A stretch of DNA of 20,323 nt from CAZQQN01 sp964595485 (GCA_964595485.1 CAZQQN010000043.1:1-20323); one strand, 5' to 3'; positions 1-8,333 are shown, counted from the stretch's first letter. Program-made: numbers and translations. The notes: generated by a model not told the origin, from the letters alone.

Positions 1-222
1 TTTTTATTCAGAAGGTATTTTGACCGAATAGAGCAATTAGCAGGTAATGAAATCATCTTTTTCAGGCACCATTCATTTTATCAGGTAGAAGTGGAAGCTA
101 TTATGGTGTTCTATAGAATGCTTAAATACTTATTTACTGCTATCGGGGCCTCTGGCTTAAAAAATGATTGGCTAATCCATAAGCCAACAAAAAAGCCCGG
201 ACTTTCGGAAAGTCCGGGCTAA
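1..222 (+). CDS. possible C-terminal end of an unidentified protein, cut by the window edge
   Basis: The first plus-strand frame is open from base 1 to a TAA at 220-222, giving about 73 residues (begins FLFRRYFDRIEQ, includes FFRHHSFYQVEVEA and ends LSESPG). I recognise no family. The last dozen codons run through the terminator hairpin of the neighbouring minus-strand gene, which is unusual for a real gene end. The other five frames have stops within this stretch, so if there is a gene here this is the frame. It may equally be a chance open frame in non-coding DNA. Confidence 0.22.
   Translation, partial: FLFRRYFDRIEQLAGNEIIFFRHHSFYQVEVEAIMVFYRMLKYLFTAIGASGLKNDWLIHKPTKKPGLSESPG
189..220 (-). 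terminator. rho-independent terminator of the choice-of-anchor I gene
   Basis: A perfect 12-bp stem (AGCCCGGACTTT at 194-205, its complement at 209-220) closes a 3-base loop. Read on the minus strand it is followed by a run of six T (complement of 189-194, the first also paired in the stem). It lies 34 bases past the TAA of the minus-strand gene ending at 255. On the plus strand no T run follows, so it acts mainly leftwards. Confidence 0.9.
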
Positions 223-254
223 ATGAGCAGAGAAAGGAAAATAGGCCAAAGAGA

Positions 255-2585
255 TTATTGCTTAATCAGTTTTTGGGGCTTTTGGTTATTCAACTTAAGG
301 ATAAAGAATCCATTAGGGAGATCCGAAACGTTAACCCGGTCTTGTTGCTGACCCCTTTTAACGATTTGACCGTTGTTATTCAGGATTTTGAAATCTGCGG
401 TTTCACTGAAGTGTACTGTTCCTTCTGTTACTGGATTGGGGAAGGCTGAAACCGGGTCCTGAACCCTTGACTGTTCTAATCCCGAAGTAACCATGTTATT
501 GGAGATTTGGTAAAAGGAAATGTTACCACTTACTTCATTACCAACCGCTAAATAAGCAGTATCATCCGGGCTGGCTTCAGCCGAAATGTATTCAATGCTT
601 TCAGGACCTAAGTCACCGGCACCCGCTTGGTCTACAGGGGTATTGAAATCCCGGTTAAGGAAGTACTGAACGAATTCCGGGCTTTGGGGATCCGTAATTT
701 CATAAACCATGATACCGCCCATTCTTTCCAGGCCAATGAAAGCAAATACCCGTTCATTGATTTCAGCCAGCTCAATGGCCTCAGGTTCGGGGCCTTTGGC
801 ATCACTACGGCCGTCAAATTCATTTTCGTCATTGTCATTGTTAAAATGATTAGGATACCGGCTTGCTAAGGTATCTTCAAAAGCGCTTTTACTATCCCAG
901 ATCAAGCCGGAAGAAGCGGTCCAGATACCAAATGAACGGGCACCGAAACTATGTAATTGTTCAATCAGGCCGTCATTGTCATTGTCACCAGTAGCCTTGG
1001 TAACATCCAGTTCGCCAAGGGTAGTATCGGTATTGAGTTCCTGGTAGCGGCTAACGGTATCCGTATCCGGGATATCATCATCATTGATATCCAGGCGGCC
1101 GGCTTCCATGAGGTCTTCAATGTCCACTTCTTCTTCATAACCGGGTGTGCCTTCATATTCACGGGCATCGCCTTCATTGGCAGATACAATGTAATTGGTC
1201 CCGTTTACGGTATAATTCTCGATAGCATCCGGTTGATACATGCCAAGGGTAGGGTGGGTTTTGATATCAACCTTTCCATCATCATCACTGGCATCAAAGG
1301 CATTCTCAGGTTTACTGTGATCTTTATATCCCAGCGGGATGATATCTGAAATCGTATTATTGGTCAAATCAACAGAAGCCAGGGCATTGTTTTCCTGCAG
1401 GGAAACAAAAGCCGTTTCACTGTCTTCGGAAACAGATACATATTCAGGTTCCAGGTTATTGGCATCAGGGGTGCTGATTTCAAATTTTAAGCTGTCTACC
1501 TGGAACCAGGCGCCATCTCCACCACCGGTACCAGTAGAAGTATATTGAAAAGCCACGTGGATGCTTTCACCGGTCAGGCTATCGAAATTAAATTGGTAAA
1601 ACCTTGACTCAAAATTACTGTTGTCAGGCAAGCGATTAAACGGGACTGTATCCCATGTAGCCTGGTCTACATTGCCATTACCACTGTAGTTGGTTGAAAC
1701 CTTAACCTTTAACGGAGGGCCGCCAAATCTTTTGGTCAATCCAAATTCAAAAGATGCAGTATTAGCCGTTTGAAGATCAATTTCCCGGCTGATCAACCAA
1801 TCGTTGCTGGCTGTATCCGCACCAAAGCCATTGATCTCAGCATAGAAGTCACCGTTGAATTCTTCAAGCGTCCAATTTTCATTACTATAAATGCTGACTG
1901 TGTCGAAATAGGAAGGGTAAGTAAAGTTGCCTGTGTCCTGGAAATTCTGGTCAATTGGGGCAGGTTGCATATCCGGGAAAATCCGGACATCTTGTGGAAT
2001 ATTGACCCCGTTAAAATCCAAATCAGTAACATCACTTTGGCTAACATTGCTGACGCCCCCTGAGACATCAATGACGGAGACGGATCCCATCGGGTCTGCT
2101 ATATAATCTTCATCAGGCTCGCCTTCATTGGCAACCACTACTTTGTTGCCGTCAGGGGTAAACGTTACCATATCCGGCAGGAAGCCTACCTCAACATTGC
2201 CTACTACAGTCTGGTTAGATGCCTCCATGAAAACCACCTGACCTTTATCGGTTACATCATCCGCTTCTACAGCAGCAGCAACAAAACCGTCTTTCACGGT
2301 AACGCTGTTGGGCTCATCCCCAAAGTTGCTCACATCAATAGAATTGGTGTTGGTTAAAGTCTTTGGATCGGATACATCCAATACATCAATTTCCTCTGAA
2401 TCCCCATTTGTGGAAAATAAAATTTCACTGGCAGAGTCGTATGCTACGATCTCCGTGGCACTTTCATCAAATACGCCTGTCGCATAAGTGCTTTTGAAAC
2501 TTAATTCAAGCGGCTGTTCCTGGGCATAGCTGCTAAAGCTACTGATCATTAATAAAACACTAACTAAGTAAGTGATTCGCTTCAT
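255..2585 (-). CDS. choice-of-anchor I family secreted beta-propeller protein with nested jelly-roll domain and T9SS sorting tail
   Basis: This 776-residue protein starts at the ATG at 2585 because that gives a clean signal peptide (MKRITYLVSV start, cleavage near SYAQ); an ATG 27 bases upstream adds only a polar tail. Residues about 30-205 and 378-695 match the choice-of-anchor I family, a propeller-like secreted protein, with typical motifs LEPEYVSVS, SLQENNALA, LGMYQPDAI, SANEGDAREY and GPEPEAIELA. Acidic loops NDDDIPDTD (501-509) and GDNDNDGL (533-540) look like calcium sites. Residues about 212-372 are an inserted domain of choice-of-anchor J/DUF5017 type (NDWLISREIDL, VKVSTNY, FQYTSTGTGGGDGAWFQVDS). 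Residues 712-776 are a type A T9SS sorting domain (AFPNPV start, LPNGFFILKL). Expected on the cell surface or released; the ligand or substrate is unknown. It is a single-gene unit with its own terminator. Confidence 0.88.
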   Translation of the reverse strand: MKRITYLVSVLLMISSFSSYAQEQPLELSFKSTYATGVFDESATEIVAYDSASEILFSTNGDSEEIDVLDVSDPKTLTNTNSIDVSNFGDEPNSVTVKDGFVAAAVEADDVTDKGQVVFMEASNQTVVGNVEVGFLPDMVTFTPDGNKVVVANEGEPDEDYIADPMGSVSVIDVSGGVSNVSQSDVTDLDFNGVNIPQDVRIFPDMQPAPIDQNFQDTGNFTYPSYFDTVSIYSNENWTLEEFNGDFYAEINGFGADTASNDWLISREIDLQTANTASFEFGLTKRFGGPPLKVKVSTNYSGNGNVDQATWDTVPFNRLPDNSNFESRFYQFNFDSLTGESIHVAFQYTSTGTGGGDGAWFQVDSLKFEISTPDANNLEPEYVSVSEDSETAFVSLQENNALASVDLTNNTISDIIPLGYKDHSKPENAFDASDDDGKVDIKTHPTLGMYQPDAIENYTVNGTNYIVSANEGDAREYEGTPGYEEEVDIEDLMEAGRLDINDDDIPDTDTVSRYQELNTDTTLGELDVTKATGDNDNDGLIEQLHSFGARSFGIWTASSGLIWDSKSAFEDTLASRYPNHFNNDNDENEFDGRSDAKGPEPEAIELAEINERVFAFIGLERMGGIMVYEITDPQSPEFVQYFLNRDFNTPVDQAGAGDLGPESIEYISAEASPDDTAYLAVGNEVSGNISFYQISNNMVTSGLEQSRVQDPVSAFPNPVTEGTVHFSETADFKILNNNGQIVKRGQQQDRVNVSDLPNGFFILKLNNQKPQKLIKQ

Positions 2586-3089
2586 AACATTGTTTTTTTT
2601 AGTTCGGTGCAAAAGTTTGTAATTATTCTTTATTTACTGTTAGTTCGATGTTAAGGAATTTTTAAATGTCAAGTAAGACGGTGAATGCATTTTTTTGGTA
2701 AGTTTTTTACGGCAACCATTTGAACCGTCAACCATTTTAAACTATTTCATTGGCACGGTTATTAACCTTTTGTATGAAATTACTTTTCTAACCTAGAATT
2801 CTGTCGATATATAGCGTAAATTTTAAACATTAAAAGCCAAGGAAATGTCTGCTGTCCGATGCATGCTGATCCCTTTGAATAGGTTTAAATCAACTGTAAA
2901 TTATGAAATTTGCAACTGACTGTTAAATCATAAAAAATGGCAGGCTTTTATAGTCTGCTGAATAATTTTGATGTTTACACATAGGCGGTGGTTTCCCATT
3001 TAATTTTGCATTTGCGCACAGCAAGACAAGGAAGTCAAAGTAAGTTTTTTTACAACGAAAACACTAAACCAACGACTAAAAATCACTGT
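2586..3089. other. intergenic region between divergent genes
   Basis: About 500 bases separate the divergent choice-of-anchor I and sulfotransferase genes. The minus-strand gene has an A-rich leader (eight A just before ATG) typical of Bacteroidota, with no Shine-Dalgarno. Two copies of TAATTTTG, matching the Bacteroidota -7 element, lie at 2963-2970 and 3001-3008 on the plus strand. An open extension of the sulfotransferase frame back to 2988 is judged untranslated. I see no other gene, RNA or repeat. Confidence 0.5.
3001..3008 (+). promoter_or_regulatory. candidate -7 element for the sulfotransferase gene
   Basis: TAATTTTG fits the Bacteroidota consensus TAnnTTTG exactly. Transcription from here would begin near 3015, leaving a leader of about 75 bases before the ATG at 3090. 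A second copy lies at 2963-2970. No good TTG -33 element is visible at the usual spacing for either copy, so this is tentative. Confidence 0.35.
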
Positions 3090-4211
3090 ATGACATTTCA
3101 CAACCACCCGTTGAGTTATGTTCGAACAATATTAAGCAGGCACGGCGCAGGAAGGAAGAGTACTAACAGACATATGATCCGTTTGATGTATGTTAAAGGG
3201 GCTTTAACAGGTAAGCCTAACTGGATGGATCAATGGCCCATCAAAACAGACGATGTTCCGGTTGATAATACCCGTTCACCAGTCTTCATAATTGGCCACT
3301 GGCGAAGTGGAACTACCCACCTCCAATTTTTGCTCAACCAGGATCCGAACTTATTCACCCTAAGTAAATTCCAAAGTTTTTTCCCGGAAGGTTTCCCTGT
3401 AAAAGAGCGGTACCTGAAGCCATTATTGACTAGTTTATTGTCGCTAACCAGGCCGGTTAAACATTGGCAGCAGAATATCTCCAAATCCATGGAAATGGAT
3501 TCTCCTTCTGAAACCGAGTTTGCCCTTATTAACCAGTTCTTCCCTTACACTTACCATTGGGTTCACTTTTTTCCAAGTTTATGGGAAAAGTATTTCCGCA
3601 AATACCTTTTTTTAGATGGCATTGGCGAAGAGGCTTACAACGCTTGGCTTTGGGCATACGGGAGCTTTTTGGATAAACTATACAAGTATCACAGCAGCGG
3701 TAACCTGCTGGTTAAGAATCCCGGTGATACTGGAAGAATTGAACACCTTTTAAGGCTTTATCCCAATGCCAGGTTTATTTTTATTCACCGCAATCCGTAC
3801 GATGTTTATTACTCTAACCAAAAACTGTGGAATAACATCCTCCAGGGTATATCCCTTGAGCAACTTTCGCATGAAGAAGAGCAGCGACTCATACTGACCA
3901 TGTATGAAAAACTCCACCAATCCTATTTTGACCAAAAGCCTAAGCTTAGGTCTGACCAATTGGTTGAAATCGGCCATGAAGAGCTGGTTAAGACCCCGGA
4001 ACATACCCTGCAGAAAGTATACGATCAGCTGGATCTGCCTGGCTTTCAAGAGGCCTTACCCTATTTCCGTGATTATGTACGGAAAAATGCGAAGTGGCAT
4101 AAAAAACAGTACTCCTATGATCCTCAAGTACTCGAAATGATAGACAAACATTGGGCATTTGCCTTTGAAAGGTTCGGATACCAAGGTTCCAGCTTGGAGG
4201 AGGTAAGTTGA
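3090..4211 (+). CDS. PAPS-dependent sulfotransferase family protein
   Basis: The 373-residue product carries the two signatures of the sulfotransferase fold. The 5'-phosphosulfate loop is PVFIIGHWRSGTTHL (residues 64-78), a P-loop-like turn. The 3'-phosphate binding segment is RFIFIHRNPYDVYYSNQKLW (228-247). Such enzymes move a sulfuryl group from PAPS to a hydroxyl or amine; the acceptor here cannot be told, and sugars, lipids or small aromatics are all possible. It most resembles the Sulfotransfer_3 type of bacterial enzyme. There is no signal peptide, so it should be cytoplasmic or peripheral to the membrane (residues 105-120 are only mildly hydrophobic). I chose ATG 3090 over an earlier in-frame start at 2988 because the extra 34 residues look non-coding and contain a promoter-like element. 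It appears to be a single gene with a terminator candidate just after it. No PAPS synthesis or sulfate uptake gene is nearby. Confidence 0.85.
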   Translation: MTFHNHPLSYVRTILSRHGAGRKSTNRHMIRLMYVKGALTGKPNWMDQWPIKTDDVPVDNTRSPVFIIGHWRSGTTHLQFLLNQDPNLFTLSKFQSFFPEGFPVKERYLKPLLTSLLSLTRPVKHWQQNISKSMEMDSPSETEFALINQFFPYTYHWVHFFPSLWEKYFRKYLFLDGIGEEAYNAWLWAYGSFLDKLYKYHSSGNLLVKNPGDTGRIEHLLRLYPNARFIFIHRNPYDVYYSNQKLWNNILQGISLEQLSHEEEQRLILTMYEKLHQSYFDQKPKLRSDQLVEIGHEELVKTPEHTLQKVYDQLDLPGFQEALPYFRDYVRKNAKWHKKQYSYDPQVLEMIDKHWAFAFERFGYQGSSLEEVS

Positions 4212-4234
4212 GAAGCTCTGTTAAACAAGAGGAT

Positions 4235-4267
4235 GCCTTTCCCAAAAAAAATTGAAGGGGCTTTTTT
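4235..4267 (+). terminator. candidate terminator after the sulfotransferase gene
   Basis: An imperfect GC-containing stem (GCCTTTCCC at 4235-4243 against GAAGGGGC at 4254-4261, with wobble or mismatch) flanks an A-rich loop and is followed by six T (4262-4267). It begins 24 bases after the stop codon. Confidence 0.5.
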
Positions 4268-4633
4268 ACCTTCCATAGGAGGATTCAGGCAGATATTTGG
4301 TAAAAGTTCCTTCGAGCTTTTAATCTGTTATTTGGAGCAATTATATTTTCCAAAGGTAGCAGGTTAGTAAGTGCATCACTTATTTCATTCAATCGTTTTT
4401 TAGCACATTAGGCTTTTACCGATCTTTTACCGAAACTTAGCCGAAGCGCCTTCATCTTTCCATTTTTGGCTTTAAAGTTACGCTTTTTACAAACTTCAAA
4501 TGGCAAGGGTCAAATTGAAGGGGTTTATACCTTATATACTATTTTGCAAATTGTTTAAACAGGATAAAATTAATTTTAAACGAACGAAATAGGCACCTTA
4601 ACGAAGAATATTATTTAAATTTTCTCTTAGTAG

Positions 4634-4641
4634 TATTTTTG
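4634..4641 (+). promoter_or_regulatory. candidate -7 element for the T9SS cargo gene at 4790
   Basis: TATTTTTG matches TAnnTTTG. It sits in a context (GTAGTATTTTT, then ACGG, then TTTTTAGT) that recurs, with small gaps, near 13832-13855 upstream of the DUF4397 gene. The -33 element is not clear. The leader to ATG 4790 would be about 140 bases. Confidence 0.35.
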
Positions 4642-4789
4642 TACGGTAAAGCTTTTTAGTCAAAAGTAAAATGCTTAAATATTTTTAAAAACTTTTAAAC
4701 AATTTAATTTTTTGTTCGTTTTGCTAGATAATAGTTTATCAAATAGCAGTATTATATTTTCAACTTTATCCGATAAAACTTTAGCTCTT

Positions 4790-6208
4790 ATGAAACGTGA
4801 AGAAATAGTAAAAAAAATAGTTTACACCTTGATGGTCTTTCTTATCCTAAATTTAGGTACTGGTAAAGGGCAAACGGCTGGTAATATATTTGCCCCTAAT
4901 CCCGGAAGCCCGGTGAATGCATTAGATCCGGACGCGGATGGCGATATTGTAGCTAATGCTAGCTCCTTTAGCTCCCAATCTTCTGAATTTAGCCAATTTG
5001 AAGGGGAATGGACCAAAGGGTATCAGCAATCATCCGAACCAAGTGGCGACATTAGCGGGAAAAGTTGTGGTACCAGTGATTGTGTAGATGCCAACTCGAG
5101 CCAAAGTGCTTACTTTGTCGGGATTTATGATCCAGATGGTTATCCAGCTGATGAGAACGGTAATGAATATTTCATGTTTAGGCTTCGAGTCGGTAAAGAT
5201 CCCAAAAATTCTCAATTTGGCTATAGTGTTTTGATCGATAGTGATCAAGCATACGCGGGCAATGACCCAAACCAGGTTTCAGGTAATGATGGATTCGAAT
5301 ACGAAATCCGCTTAGCCAATGGAGGAGGGTCAAAGGACATTTACCTGGATAGTGTGGATGGAACCACCAATGGCACTCAACTAAATAGTTATGACTATTC
5401 AACACACCACATCAGGTCATACGCTGACAAAACGAGCCCGGGTTGTACTAATGATGCCGTTTTCATTGATATCGCTGTTCCTTACGCTGATATACCCTTT
5501 AATCCTTCCACCTCAATTCGTGTTGCAGGAGCTACCTCTTCAAATGGAACTTCCGTTTTAGATGGTAAAGGCACTGATATAGCTGGGTTAGACGATAATA
5601 ACTTCACGGATCAATCACAAGCTTTGAAAGATTTGATTAGCAGTCAATCAGGAACAACACTTCCTGTCGAATTAATTGAGTTCAAAGCCCTAACTTCGAT
5701 CAGTAGGGTTAACTTAAAATGGACTACTGCTTCTGAAACCAATAATAGCCACTTCCTTATCCAGAAGAAGGGTAATGATGAATGGAATGCCATTGGAAGG
5801 GTCGAAGGTAATGGTACGACAACCCGGCAAAATAGTTATAACTTCTCTGATAATCAAGCGCCTGATGACGGTACGGTTTATTATCGACTCAAACAGGTAG
5901 ATTTTGATGGTAGCTTTAACTTTTCAGATTTAAAGGCAGCCAAGCGTGATAAGCAAGCATTGGTTACTACTTCAGTCTATCCGAATCCAGCCTCAGAAAA
6001 AATCTTTGTGGAACTCAAACTCAAGGAGCAACAAAACCTTAAATTCACGATTCGAAATATGGAAGGGAAAGCGGTTTTTAGGCAATCCCTTTTAAAAAGT
6101 GGTAATTCGCTAAAAGCAATCCAAGTTAACAATTTTCAAAACGGCCTTTATATACTAGACATTGAAGGCTCAAACTTTCGGTATCAAAAAAGGTTTCTAA
6201 AACAATAA
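4790..6208 (+). CDS. secreted protein of unknown function with fibronectin-like module and T9SS sorting domain
   Basis: The start at 4790 gives a 472-residue protein with a signal peptide (basic MKREEIVKK, hydrophobic core 10-22, cleavage near GKGQ-TAG). Residues about 30-285 form a domain I know only as a recurring Bacteroidota extracellular module: it has the segments YSVLIDSD, GFEYEIRLANGG, DIYLDSVDG and DAVFIDIAVPYADIP, and one close cysteine pair (C93, C98) plus C219. Residues 291-385 are the familiar linker module that starts LPVELIEFKAL and contains WTTASETNNSHF and YYRLKQVDFDG, with a fibronectin-III-like fold. Residues 396-472 are a type A T9SS sorting domain (SVYPNPAS, GLYILDI, basic KRFLKQ end). 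Expected on the cell surface via T9SS. No catalytic motif is visible, so adhesin or binding roles are guesses. Confidence 0.8.
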   Translation: MKREEIVKKIVYTLMVFLILNLGTGKGQTAGNIFAPNPGSPVNALDPDADGDIVANASSFSSQSSEFSQFEGEWTKGYQQSSEPSGDISGKSCGTSDCVDANSSQSAYFVGIYDPDGYPADENGNEYFMFRLRVGKDPKNSQFGYSVLIDSDQAYAGNDPNQVSGNDGFEYEIRLANGGGSKDIYLDSVDGTTNGTQLNSYDYSTHHIRSYADKTSPGCTNDAVFIDIAVPYADIPFNPSTSIRVAGATSSNGTSVLDGKGTDIAGLDDNNFTDQSQALKDLISSQSGTTLPVELIEFKALTSISRVNLKWTTASETNNSHFLIQKKGNDEWNAIGRVEGNGTTTRQNSYNFSDNQAPDDGTVYYRLKQVDFDGSFNFSDLKAAKRDKQALVTTSVYPNPASEKIFVELKLKEQQNLKFTIRNMEGKAVFRQSLLKSGNSLKAIQVNNFQNGLYILDIEGSNFRYQKRFLKQ

Positions 6209-6591
6209 ACCCAAACAAGGTAAAAAAGCGATAAAGTAATTTAGTTTATCGCATTGGTTTTAGCTAACCCGATCTTAGGAAACTACCATGCTTTTGAATT
6301 TTAAATTTAGCTAAATGGTTTAGGTTGTTTTAGTCCCTTATTGAAAGGATACCATAGTATAGCCTGAGATAAAAATAGCTGTTGTCATTCTATTTATTAC
6401 CCTTTACAATGTATCCTGTTCTTTTAACTTTTGCTAAGCATTATCAAAAATTTTTGCTTTAAATTGAGTTTTCGAACAACTTGTCCCCAATGTGGTGTTT
6501 ATTAATTGTATTCAAGGCAATGTGCCAAGATAAATGTTTCACAACCGGTATTTAATCTTTCAAGGCAACCTTCCATAGTAAGTTTTTACCT
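6209..6591. other. intergenic region before the GldL-like gene
   Basis: About 380 bases. Beyond the hairpin at 6228-6252 the clearest feature is a 10-base direct repeat, TTCAAGGCAA, at 6511-6520 and 6559-6568, 48 bases apart and just upstream of the ATG at 6592. It could be a regulator site but may be chance. No coding frame or RNA gene is evident. Confidence 0.4.
6228..6252 (+). terminator. candidate weak terminator after the T9SS cargo gene
   Basis: A perfect 8-bp inverted repeat, GCGATAAA (6228-6235) and TTTATCGC (6245-6252), encloses a 9-base loop 19 bases after the stop. It is AT-rich and followed only by ATTGGTTTT, so termination would be modest. Confidence 0.45.
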
Positions 6592-7209
6592 ATGCCAAAA
6601 GGCAGAAATAATCAGCGAGATCATGTGATCCTTGATGAAGAGTTTACTAAGGAAGATAAACTGTATTCTAACAAAGGACAGGTTAACAAGATCTTAACCA
6701 TTCCCCTTAAACTCCTTATTGCCATTATCCTTGTAGGCGTCTTGTTTAAGCTGCAGCACTATCCCGGCGCAGGTATTATCCTGACGGTCGGTTTGCTGGG
6801 TTTTCCCGCTACCTATTCATTCCGCTTTGCCTGGAAAGGTAAAAAACGGCTTAAAGACTTTGTGAAGCTGATTCTGGTGGTGAGTTTAACTTTTGGAAGC
6901 TATTTCAAGCTCATGCATTATCCTTTTGCTGATTACCTGCTAACTGTACGTGAATTTGCTTTGTTAGCATGGCTTATTTTGGAAGGGATTGATTACTTTT
7001 ACTTCAACCACTGGGAATACCCGGGATTAAAAATTTCGGGCTTTCCGATCCTGGCCGCGAGTTTTATCGTAGCGGGCTTACTCTTTAAAATTCAGCAAGA
7101 TCAATATGCAAGTATGCTCCTCATAGCGGGTTTTTCCGGGGCTGCTATTTATTTTGGTAAGGATGCTTTCTTTTGGCTAATTAATCAAATTGCACAAAAG
7201 AAGAGATAA
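6592..7209 (+). CDS. small polytopic membrane protein with three GldL-like FK[LI]xHYPxA motifs
   Basis: This 205-residue protein has a polar N-terminus (1-35) and then about six hydrophobic spans (roughly 36-55, 58-76, 90-106, 112-130, 148-166, 172-190). A motif is repeated three times with similar placement at the end of a membrane span: GVLFKLQHYPGAGIILTVG (49-67), GSYFKLMHYPFADYLLTVR (102-120) and GLLFKIQQDQYASMLLIAG (162-180). The same motif type (FKIMHWPGA) marks the membrane part of GldL, the T9SS/gliding motor subunit, and other small Bacteroidota membrane proteins. This protein lacks the long cytoplasmic tail of GldL, and no GldM, GldK or GldN is near, so it is not GldL. The function is unknown. 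It stands alone on the plus strand, convergent with the PKD lipoprotein gene. The family link rests on motif similarity only. Confidence 0.7.
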   Translation: MPKGRNNQRDHVILDEEFTKEDKLYSNKGQVNKILTIPLKLLIAIILVGVLFKLQHYPGAGIILTVGLLGFPATYSFRFAWKGKKRLKDFVKLILVVSLTFGSYFKLMHYPFADYLLTVREFALLAWLILEGIDYFYFNHWEYPGLKISGFPILAASFIVAGLLFKIQQDQYASMLLIAGFSGAAIYFGKDAFFWLINQIAQKKR

Positions 7210-7489
7210 TGAAATACCTTCCTTATAATTATGTACGCCATTTTTCAGTGTGTAAAAAATTTGCTTATTATGGGGATCATAGAATTCATTCATGGAAATT
7301 TGCTCCAATTTATTAAACCTCAGCAAGAGTTGAGGGCTTAATCAAGAGCAGACTAACTCGCAATTACCCGAATTACTGGAGTAGGATTTGGGCTGATTAA
7401 AATGATCTGAAAAAAGCAATTAAGTAAGCTACCTTTATTTAAACACTTATCGACATTGAATTAGATTGCAATCTAAAGCTTGGTTTACA
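7210..7489. other. convergent intergenic region with a perfect 16-base palindrome
   Basis: Between the convergent GldL-like and PKD lipoprotein genes there is no gene. TTAGATTGCAATCTAA at 7461-7476 is a perfect palindrome 14 bases past the stop of the minus-strand gene. As RNA it could form only a 6-bp AT-rich stem with a TGCA loop and no T run, so it is a poor terminator; it may be a binding site or chance. No strong terminator is seen for either gene. Confidence 0.4.
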
Positions 7490-8230
7490 TTATTGCCATT
7501 TAAGGTCAATGGTAGCATATTTTTGAGCATTCTCCTTCAATGTTATTGACTTTGGGTACGGATTTGGGTATTGTCGGAAAGTATCTGGCGAAAAAGTTAA
7601 TTTTTTCATGGTTTCATCATTTGGATTATCATCATCCTCAATAATGAAATTATGTTTCACACTTAAACGCTTTATACCATAATTTTGGGTGTAATAACCA
7701 TATCGAAAGGGTAAATCACTCTGTTCGGCATCATCTTTTGCAAAGGAAGAAATAAGCTGTACCCCATCTTGCTCATTAATTTCAAATCGTACATCGGGTT
7801 TACTAAAATCATCCCAGTCTTCCCCATTCGATTTTTTTTGTGGAAAATTATGAACAGTTACCCTTTGAATCTTAGGGTATTGGTATTTGTCTTTTACCGA
7901 TAGCTGTTTTCTAACTACGTCCCACTCTGACCCTTTTTGGGCTACCAATGTAACGGTATAGGTTCCTCCTTTTGTGTAAATATGGCTTACATTTTTGTCA
8001 TTCAGTGTATCACCATCTCCGAATTGCCACTTGTAAGTACCTGCGTTTTTTGAAAGGTTTGAGAAGCTCACTTTGCAAGGAGCCCGACAATTGGGATTTT
8101 CAATAGCAAAAGAAGCAAAAACCTTACTTTCTTCTTTGGGCGCCTGGACAGGGTCTGGCTGCTGGTCTTCATTGCATGAAGTGACAACACTTAACAGCAA
8201 TGCAATTAAAACGAGCAAATATTTGTTCAT
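7490..8230 (-). CDS. PKD-domain lipoprotein with C-terminal C2-like domain
   Basis: The 246-residue product starts at ATG 8230, which places a lipoprotein signal at once: MNKYLLVLIA, hydrophobic core, then VVTSC with the lipidated cysteine at residue 19. A further upstream ATG at 8281 would put a polar segment ahead of it. After a proline/glutamate-rich spacer, residues 36-113 form a PKD domain with the hallmark YKWQFGDGD (66-74), the paired HIYTKGGTYTVTL strand and a C48/C52 pair. Residues 117-246 contain VTVHNFP, GEDWDDFSKPDVRFEI and a long strand-rich tail, like the beta-sandwich that follows PKD domains in other Bacteroidota lipoproteins. Probably outer-membrane anchored and binding a protein or glycan; the partner is unknown. 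It is the last of three co-directional minus-strand genes, 103 bases after the GH3 gene, so shared transcription is possible. Confidence 0.8.
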   Translation of the reverse strand: MNKYLLVLIALLLSVVTSCNEDQQPDPVQAPKEESKVFASFAIENPNCRAPCKVSFSNLSKNAGTYKWQFGDGDTLNDKNVSHIYTKGGTYTVTLVAQKGSEWDVVRKQLSVKDKYQYPKIQRVTVHNFPQKKSNGEDWDDFSKPDVRFEINEQDGVQLISSFAKDDAEQSDLPFRYGYYTQNYGIKRLSVKHNFIIEDDDNPNDETMKKLTFSPDTFRQYPNPYPKSITLKENAQKYATIDLKWQ

Positions 8231-8333
8231 AGCATATCGTTTTAACTCTGCAAATATAAAGCAATAAAACTCGTTCATCAAAGGATGACAGGGATTAATT
8301 AATCAAAGCTTTAAACCCTTATTTAATGGGCTT

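Larger units (their letters stand above)
4212..4789. other. long intergenic region before the second T9SS cargo
   Basis: About 580 very AT-rich bases. The first 60 hold the terminator candidate. Near 4515-4546 is TTG, 21 bases, then CTATTTTG, a near match to a Bacteroidota promoter. At 4634-4641 is a perfect TAnnTTTG. The frame of the downstream gene stays open back to 4712, but those 26 residues precede the signal peptide and are probably untranslated. No RNA gene or small coding frame stands out. Confidence 0.5.

Noticed and set aside
627..2071. Several open frames of 60-130 codons on both strands inside the choice-of-anchor I gene
   Set aside because: They overlap a long gene with clear domains and show no family resemblance, signal peptide or start context; they are by-products of its codon use.
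2988..3089. Extension of the sulfotransferase to an upstream in-frame start
   Set aside because: The 34 added residues lack family resemblance and the stretch contains a TAATTTTG promoter-like element; ATG 3090 gives a normal N-terminus.
4268..6578. ACCTTCCATAG shared near 4269 and 6568
   Set aside because: An 11-base match without extension or consistent placement relative to genes is within chance for this length.
6592..7209. Calling the gene gldL
   Set aside because: It lacks the long cytoplasmic region of GldL, has three copies of the motif and no gldM, gldK or gldN beside it.
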